Source: CADEFQ01 sp050249415 (lineage in GTDB: Bacteria > Pseudomonadota > Gammaproteobacteria > Steroidobacterales > Steroidobacteraceae). Taken from it: 64,000 nucleotides of DNA. The translations under genes were made by a program, and so were the position numbers. The notes below the pieces were generated by a model, which did no database searches, was not told the origin of the DNA, and worked only from the letters and a program-made list of their open reading frames with translations. The stretch lies in NCBI GenBank assembly GCA_050249415.1, contig JBFWQO010000010.1, positions 1 to 64,000 on the forward strand, given 5' to 3'. Shown here piece after piece: positions 59,786 to 64,000 of the stretch (position 1 is its first letter; every line of letters begins with the position of its first letter).

Positions 59786-60988
59786 ATGCGAACGGCGCAC
59801 GGCGAACGGCGAGCAGCCAGAGGAAGAGGCGCCACGGGACGCTTCCGGCTGTTCGCCGTTCGCTGTTCGCTGCCCGCCGCCTGCGCATCTGCGGCGTTGG
59901 CGGGTGTATTGCCCGAGGACCGCGCGGACATCCTTTACCACCGCTACGACGGCGGCGGCGTCGTAATCGACGGACCGTCGGTGCTGGTGCGCAAGAAGTT
60001 CGCGGACAAGGTGTCGGTCGCCGCGAACTACTACGTCGACATGGTCTCGAGCGCGTCGATCGACGTGGTGTCGACCGCGAGCCCGTACAAGGAAGAGCGC
60101 ACGCAGTACAGCGTCACCGCCGATTACCTGCGCGGCAAGTCGACCTACAGCGCCGGCTACATCAGCAGTTCCGAGAGCGACTACGAGGCGAAGACCTGGT
60201 ACGCGGGCGTCAGCCAGGACATGTTCGGCGACCTGACGACGATTTCCTTCAGCTTCAAGCGCGGCAACAACGACATCTTCCGCAACATCGGCGGCGGCAA
60301 GGACCCGACCTTCCAGCGCGCCTCCGACCAGCGCAGCTATGCGGTGGGCCTGACGCAGGTGCTGACCCGCAGCCTGATCGGCACCGCGAACTTCGAGGTC
60401 ATCAGCGACGAGGGCTATCTCAACAGCCCCTACCGCTCGGTGCGTTATTTCGACCCCTCGTCGCCGAACGGCTACTCCTACCAGGGCGAGATCTACCCGA
60501 ACACCCGCACCAGCAATGCCGCGTCGGTGAAGCTGAGCTACTTCCTGCCGTGGCGCGCCTCGCTCGCCGGCTGGTACCGCTTCTATACCGACTCGTGGGG
60601 CGTGAACGCGCACACCGGCGAGTTCACCTATACGCACCCGATGCGGGCTCGCTGGACCTTCTCGGGTTCGCTGCGCTATTACCGCCAGGATGCGGCGGAT
60701 TTCTATGCCGATCTCTTTCCGCGGCGCGATTACGCGAATTTCCTCGCGCGCGACAAGGAATTGTCCACGTTCACGGCGCTCACCTTCGGCCTCGGCGCGA
60801 GCTACGATTTTCGCATCGCGCGCCTGCCCTGGGTGTCGAAGGCCCAGGCGAACGTCCGCTACGATTTCATGACGATCGACTACGACGACTTCCACGACGT
60901 GCGCGCCGGCGTCGCCGTGCCGGGCACCGAGCCGCTCTACAGGCTCGACGCCAATATCTACCAGCTGTTCGTCTCCATCTGGTTTTGA
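59786..60988 (+). CDS. DUF3570 outer-membrane protein with repeat-derived N-terminus
   Basis: A 400-residue protein, strand-rich throughout (ANYYVDMVSSASIDVVSTASPYKEERTQYSVTADY, WYAGVSQDMFGDLTTISFSFKRG, ANIYQLFVSIWF with terminal Phe), fitting an outer-membrane barrel of the DUF3570 family. The family-type mature start is about residue 41 (LPEDRADILYHRYDGGGV). Residues 1-32 (MRTAHGERRAARG onward) are encoded by a family B palindromic repeat; the only hydrophobic leader is FRLFAVRCSLPAACASAALAG, partly inside it. Whether this still works as a signal peptide is open. Last gene of the plus-strand series. Confidence 0.85.
   Translation: MRTAHGERRAARGRGATGRFRLFAVRCSLPAACASAALAGVLPEDRADILYHRYDGGGVVIDGPSVLVRKKFADKVSVAANYYVDMVSSASIDVVSTASPYKEERTQYSVTADYLRGKSTYSAGYISSSESDYEAKTWYAGVSQDMFGDLTTISFSFKRGNNDIFRNIGGGKDPTFQRASDQRSYAVGLTQVLTRSLIGTANFEVISDEGYLNSPYRSVRYFDPSSPNGYSYQGEIYPNTRTSNAASVKLSYFLPWRASLAGWYRFYTDSWGVNAHTGEFTYTHPMRARWTFSGSLRYYRQDAADFYADLFPRRDYANFLARDKELSTFTALTFGLGASYDFRIARLPWVSKAQANVRYDFMTIDYDDFHDVRAGVAVPGTEPLYRLDANIYQLFVSIWF
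59788..59877. repeat. Repeat family B, copy 4, inside the DUF3570 coding region
   Basis: Inverted repeat with left arm 59788-59826 and right arm 59842-59870; the best-paired part is 59802-59819 with 59846-59863 (16 of 18). The family core GTTCGCCGTTCGC is at 59851-59863. It starts two bases into the ATG codon of the DUF3570 gene and is in frame throughout. Confidence 0.85.
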
Positions 60989-61088
60989 ACGCGGCGGCCC
61001 CGCCGCGGTCGAAGCTTCAGGTCTCATTCATCCGGGTGAGTTAAGCTTGCGGCCGCCGCTTGGGCGACCCGGCGAGGAGGATCGAACG

Positions 61089-61901
61089 ATGCGAACACCC
61101 CGAATCCAGTTCTGGCCCGCGCTGGCGGTTGCGACGCTGTGCGTCGGCGCACCGGCCCTGCACGCGCAGAGCCGTGAGGAAGCGAAGTTGATCACGGCGA
61201 CAGCCGTACTGAACGAACTGCGCGAGAGCCGCGACCAGCAGATCCCGCAGTGGCTGCTCGACCGCGCCTACGGCGTCGTCGTCGTGCCGGATGTCGCCAA
61301 GGTCAGCTTCTGGGTCGGCGGGCGTCGCGGCAAGGGCGTCATGGTCGTGCGCAACGAGGCCGGGAAATTCTCGAATCCCGTTTTCGTGAACCTGACGGGC
61401 GGCAGCTTCGGCCCGCAGATCGGCGTGCAATCGACCGACGTGGTGCTCGTGTTCACGACCCGCAAGGGCGTCGAGGGCATCGCCGACGGCAAGGTCACGC
61501 TCGGCGCCGACGCATCGGTCGCGGCAGGGCCCGTGGGCCGGCAGGCGACCGCGGCGACCGACGCGGCGTTCCAGGCCGAGGTGTACTCGTATTCGCGCAG
61601 CAAGGGCCTGTTCATCGGTGTCGCGCTCGACGGCAGCGCGATCACGATCGACGACAGGTCGGACAAGGCGTTCTACGGACGCAAAGTGAGCGCCGGCGAG
61701 ATCATGAAGGGTGAGGTCACCACGACTTCGACGAATGCGCAGCGCTTCCTCGCCGCCATCGCGGCGGGCACGACGCCCGCGACTTCGTCACCGGCAGCGA
61801 CCCCGCCCGCGAGCGAAAGCACCCCGGCGAACGCGCCCGGCACCAGCGACGCGCCGGCGTCCGGCGTGAAGACCTACCCGCTCGAGGATCCGCCGAGGTA
61901 G
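61089..61901 (+). CDS. SYLF-domain (YSC84-like) exported protein
   Basis: A 270-residue protein. Signal peptide (FWPALAVATLCVGAPALHAQ), then a YSC84/SYLF lipid-binding domain (about 30-205: AKLITATAVLNELRESRDQQIPQWLLDRAYGVVVVPDVAK, GGRRGKGVMVVRNEAGKFSNPVFVNLTGGSFGPQIG, YSRSKGLFIGVALDGSAI) and a low-complexity Ala/Thr/Pro tail. SYLF domains bind phosphoinositides in eukaryotes; bacterial members are secreted proteins of unclear role. ATG 61089 has a perfect AGGAGG site. It may be a separate unit from the DUF3570 operon, 100 bp upstream. Its end overlaps the convergent gene by 28 bp. Confidence 0.9.
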   Translation: MRTPRIQFWPALAVATLCVGAPALHAQSREEAKLITATAVLNELRESRDQQIPQWLLDRAYGVVVVPDVAKVSFWVGGRRGKGVMVVRNEAGKFSNPVFVNLTGGSFGPQIGVQSTDVVLVFTTRKGVEGIADGKVTLGADASVAAGPVGRQATAATDAAFQAEVYSYSRSKGLFIGVALDGSAITIDDRSDKAFYGRKVSAGEIMKGEVTTTSTNAQRFLAAIAAGTTPATSSPAATPPASESTPANAPGTSDAPASGVKTYPLEDPPR

Positions 61902-62611
61902 GCCGCGGGCGGCGGCCCCGCGACCACGAGGTTGAGCAGGCCCGGCAGGTCGTCGGGCGGCCACGGGCCCGGTTGCGGATCGCGGGTGGTCTCGTAGTAC
62001 AGCGAAATCGGGCCGGGCGGATACGCCGCGCACGAGCCGCCGGCATGGCGCACGAACACGCGCGTGATATCGCCCGTGCCCGGCACATCCGTCACGGTGA
62101 TGCGGCCGCGATCCCACGGCCGGCGATGCTCGAGCGCGGCGCGCCGCGTGTGCACCTCGAGGTCGAGCACGACGCCGTCGGGCCTCGCGAACCCGGCTTC
62201 GGCCTGCCTCTTCCACCCGGCGCGGGGTTCCGCCCAGGTGACACTCGCGATGCGCTCGTCCCAGTGACTGAACGCGGCAGCCTGCAGCTCGCGCGGGTCG
62301 AGGCATTGCGTGATGCTCGCCTCGAGCAGGTAGCCGCGGGCCCGCGGCTCCGGCAGCAAATACCACAGCGTGCCGACGACGAGTACGGCACAACACGCGA
62401 TGAGCGCGCGGCGGCGGACGAGATCGGATACCGGCAGGATCGCGAACAATGCGCCGAGCGCGAGCCCGGCGAGCGCCCCGCCGGGACCGGTGATCAGGAT
62501 GCCGACGAGTGGCCCCTGGTTGGCGTCGGGGACGAGGAGCATCGGCCCGAAAAAGCCGCTCACGAAACCCGTGACGCCGAGCACGAGCGCCCAGCGCAAT
62601 ATCCGCTTCAT
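61874..62611 (-). CDS. Membrane-anchored protein of unknown function
   Basis: A 245-residue protein with three N-terminal hydrophobic helices (about 5-27, 34-62 and 68-88) and a soluble C-terminal domain (about 95-245) rich in Trp and Pro, with ASVTWAEPRAGWKRQAEAGF, GRITVTDVPGTGDITRVFVRH and a Pro-rich end. I do not recognise a family. A single Cys (ITQCLDP, GGSCAAYP) pair may form a disulfide outside the membrane. It is downstream of msrA on the same strand (27 bp gap) and converges with the SYLF gene. Confidence 0.75.
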   Translation of the reverse strand: MKRILRWALVLGVTGFVSGFFGPMLLVPDANQGPLVGILITGPGGALAGLALGALFAILPVSDLVRRRALIACCAVLVVGTLWYLLPEPRARGYLLEASITQCLDPRELQAAAFSHWDERIASVTWAEPRAGWKRQAEAGFARPDGVVLDLEVHTRRAALEHRRPWDRGRITVTDVPGTGDITRVFVRHAGGSCAAYPPGPISLYYETTRDPQPGPWPPDDLPGLLNLVVAGPPPAAYLGGSSSG

Positions 62612-62638
62612 TGCCAGATCACTCCTCGACGCAGCGCG

Positions 62639-63289
62639 TCACTCCGGTTGCGCGCCTGCTTCGAACGACACGCCGCAGCCGCCGAGCCCGCAGTAGCCCT
62701 GCGGGTTCCTGGCGAGGTATTGCTGGTGGTAGTCCTCGGCGTAGTAGAACGGCGGCGCATCGCGGATCTCGGTCGTGATCCTGCCGCGCCCCGCCGCGAC
62801 GAGGCGCTCCTGGTACGCGCGCTTCGAGGCTTCGGCCGCGCCGCGTTGCGCCTCGCTCGTGACGAAGATCGCCGAGCGGTACTGCGTGCCGAGATCGTTG
62901 CCCTGGCGCATGCCCTGCGTGGGATCGTGCGATTCCCAGAACGCCTTGAGGAGCGCCTCGTAGCGCGTGACGCGCGGATCGTAGATCACGCGCACCACCT
63001 CCGCGTGGCCCGTGCGACCGCTGCATACTTCCTCATAGGTCGGGTTCGGCGTGTGGCCGCCGGCATAACCTGCCGCCGTGGTGTGCACACCCGGCAAGTT
63101 CCAGAAGAGCCGCTCCGCACCCCAGAAACAGCCGAGCGCAAATACGGCCTCTTCGAGCGGCGCCTCGAAGGGCGGCAGCAGCGGACGGCCGTTCGCGAAG
63201 TGTTCGGCCGGCACCGGCAGCGGCGTGCTGCGCCCCGGCAGGGCCTCGCTTTCGGCAGGCAGCATCGCGGACTTCTTGAACAGGGCCAT
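62639..63289 (-). CDS. msrA: Peptide methionine sulfoxide reductase A
   Basis: A 216-residue MsrA that reduces methionine-S-sulfoxide in proteins and free methionine. The active site is FALGCFWGAERLFW (catalytic Cys about residue 54); AGYAGGHTPNPTYEEVCSGRTGHAEVV, DPTQGMRQGNDLGTQYRSAIF and YYAEDYHQQYLARNPQGYCGLGG are all canonical, and the C-terminal Cys pair (GYCGLGGCGVSF) can act as resolving cysteines. The N-terminal 45 residues match the E. coli-type extended form. Confidence 0.96.
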   Translation of the reverse strand: MALFKKSAMLPAESEALPGRSTPLPVPAEHFANGRPLLPPFEAPLEEAVFALGCFWGAERLFWNLPGVHTTAAGYAGGHTPNPTYEEVCSGRTGHAEVVRVIYDPRVTRYEALLKAFWESHDPTQGMRQGNDLGTQYRSAIFVTSEAQRGAAEASKRAYQERLVAAGRGRITTEIRDAPPFYYAEDYHQQYLARNPQGYCGLGGCGVSFEAGAQPE

Positions 63290-63377
63290 GGCGTCCTCCC
63301 CGGGGAACGGCCAGTTTGGGCGCGCCGGGCGCGCAACTCAAGGCGTCGCACTTGCGCTGCTACAATCCCGCGCGCCC

Positions 63378-63971
63378 ATGACCCGCTCCGCCAGCACGCC
63401 GCGCCTGCGTTTCACGGCGCTCTACTACACCGCGCTGGTCGCGGCCACCGCGGTCACGGCGCCGCAGCGTCCCGCGGGCCTCGTCGTGCATGTCGCCTCG
63501 CTGCTGCTCGTCGCGTTCGCTTGCCTCGGCCGCATCTGGTGCTCGGTCTTCATCGCCGGACGCAAGGATGCCGACATCGTCACCGACGGCCCCTACTCGG
63601 TCTCGCGCCATCCGCTGTACTCGCTGTCGTTTCTCGGTGGCCTCGGCCTGTCGATCGCGACCGGATCGCTCGTGCTGGTCGTGGCCACCGCCCTGGTTCT
63701 CGGCGCCCTGCTTTCCGCGGCGGCGCGGCGCGAGGAACGCTGGCTCGGCTCGAAGCACGCCGAAGCCTACCGGCTCTATGCAGGAACGACGCACCGCTGG
63801 TGGCCGCGCAAGCCCGCACCGCCGCTGCCGGCCACGACGCTCGTCTATCCGGACGTGCTGTGGAAGGCATTCGTCGACGCCGGCGCATTCTTCCTGCTGT
63901 ATGCCCTGCTCCTCGTTGCGATCGCGCTGCGCTCGACCGGCGTGCTGCCGACCCTCGCCACACTGCCGTGA
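63378..63971 (+). CDS. Isoprenylcysteine carboxyl methyltransferase-family membrane protein
   Basis: A 197-residue integral membrane protein with about five helices. The signature DGPYSVSRHPLYSLSFLGGLGLSIATGS and EERWLGSKHAEAYRLYAGTTHRWWP match the ICMT/PEMT-type methyltransferase fold (SAM-binding RHPxY and the C-terminal E..Y region). Bacterial members are poorly characterised; the substrate is unknown. ATG 63378 begins the normal N-terminus; a longer open frame from 63078 is antisense to msrA. It overlaps a possible next gene by 4 bp (GTGA). Confidence 0.87.
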   Translation: MTRSASTPRLRFTALYYTALVAATAVTAPQRPAGLVVHVASLLLVAFACLGRIWCSVFIAGRKDADIVTDGPYSVSRHPLYSLSFLGGLGLSIATGSLVLVVATALVLGALLSAAARREERWLGSKHAEAYRLYAGTTHRWWPRKPAPPLPATTLVYPDVLWKAFVDAGAFFLLYALLLVAIALRSTGVLPTLATLP

Positions 63972-64000
63972 ACGCGGCGCCGCCCGCCGAACTCGAACTG
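63968..64000 (+). CDS. Possible gene start cut by the window edge
   Basis: A GTG overlapping the preceding stop (GTGA) opens a frame reading VNAAPPAELEL up to the last base. The coupling pattern is common in this window, but eleven codons are too few to name a product. Confidence 0.3.
   Translation, partial: MNAAPPAELEL

Overview
The window is high-GC, densely coded, single-chromosome-type DNA without tRNA, rRNA, phage, insertion-sequence or CRISPR signals. The gene set (TonB-dependent receptor, Kup, MacAB-TolC type export, class III CoA-transferases, PEP carboxylase, MsrA, DUF4266/DUF3570 pair, ExbB/ExbD with an AgmX/PglI-tail protein) points to a Gram-negative proteobacterium, most likely a gammaproteobacterium of the Steroidobacter/Nevskia kind. 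This placement is an inference from gene content, not a phylogenetic result.

Layout. 0.1-4.4 kb: formaldehyde detoxification (frmA), an RRM RNA-binding protein, folE, a Cys/Met-metabolism PLP enzyme and a YqhA-type membrane protein. 4.4-11 kb: a LytS/LytTR two-component pair divergent from a MacA-MacB(ATPase)-MacB(permease)-TolC tripartite exporter; the 133 bp between them carries three CCGTTCG-type direct repeats at 20-21 bp steps, as expected for a LytTR regulator. 11-13.7 kb: ZIP metal transporter, DNA-deoxyinosine glycosylase-like protein and an MFS carrier. 13.8-18.3 kb (minus): a tightly coupled phospholipase D / SDR / Kup operon. 18.3-22.8 kb: a FixL/FixJ-like pair, convergent with ppc.

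22.9-36.7 kb is a catabolic region: TonB-dependent receptor, amidohydrolase, GST, three CaiB/BaiF CoA-transferases, DMT and Fsr-type transporters, CitE-like lyase, GntR/UTRA regulator, MaoC hydratase and acyl-CoA dehydrogenase. The palindrome TTGTCCGGACA occurs twice, in the receptor/amidohydrolase gap and just after a good sigma-70 promoter in the GntR/MaoC gap, tying both blocks to one regulator. The MaoC + CitE + class III CoA-transferase set resembles C5-dicarboxylate (itaconate/mesaconate/citramalate type) degradation.

39.2-61 kb is the most striking part: a bidirectional envelope locus. Thirteen minus-strand genes run from 54640 to 39199 (two secreted CxxCH proteins, one with a LamG-like domain; a Tat-exported DUF1501-like protein; a redoxin; two large TPR proteins; three small exported or soluble unknowns; TolQ/ExbB; two different ExbD/TolR; a proline-rich TonB-like AgmX/PglI-tail protein). 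Six plus-strand genes (54931-60988) encode an HzsA-related CxxCH lipoprotein, an SH3-plus-beta-barrel protein, a second beta-barrel lipoprotein, a TlpA redoxin, a DUF4266 lipoprotein and a DUF3570 protein. The parts list parallels the proton-driven Agl-Glt trans-envelope machine of Myxococcus, but joined to putative haem proteins and thioredoxin-fold proteins.

Two dispersed repeat families are present: a near-perfect 30-33 bp-stem palindrome (two copies, both just upstream of a start codon) and a family built on GTTCGCCGTTCGC (four copies). One copy of the second forms the N-terminal coding part of the DUF3570 gene. The right end holds a SYLF-domain protein, a membrane protein, msrA and an isoprenylcysteine methyltransferase-family protein. 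No gap longer than 300 bp lacks a gene; the 121 bp left of frmA show nothing recognisable.
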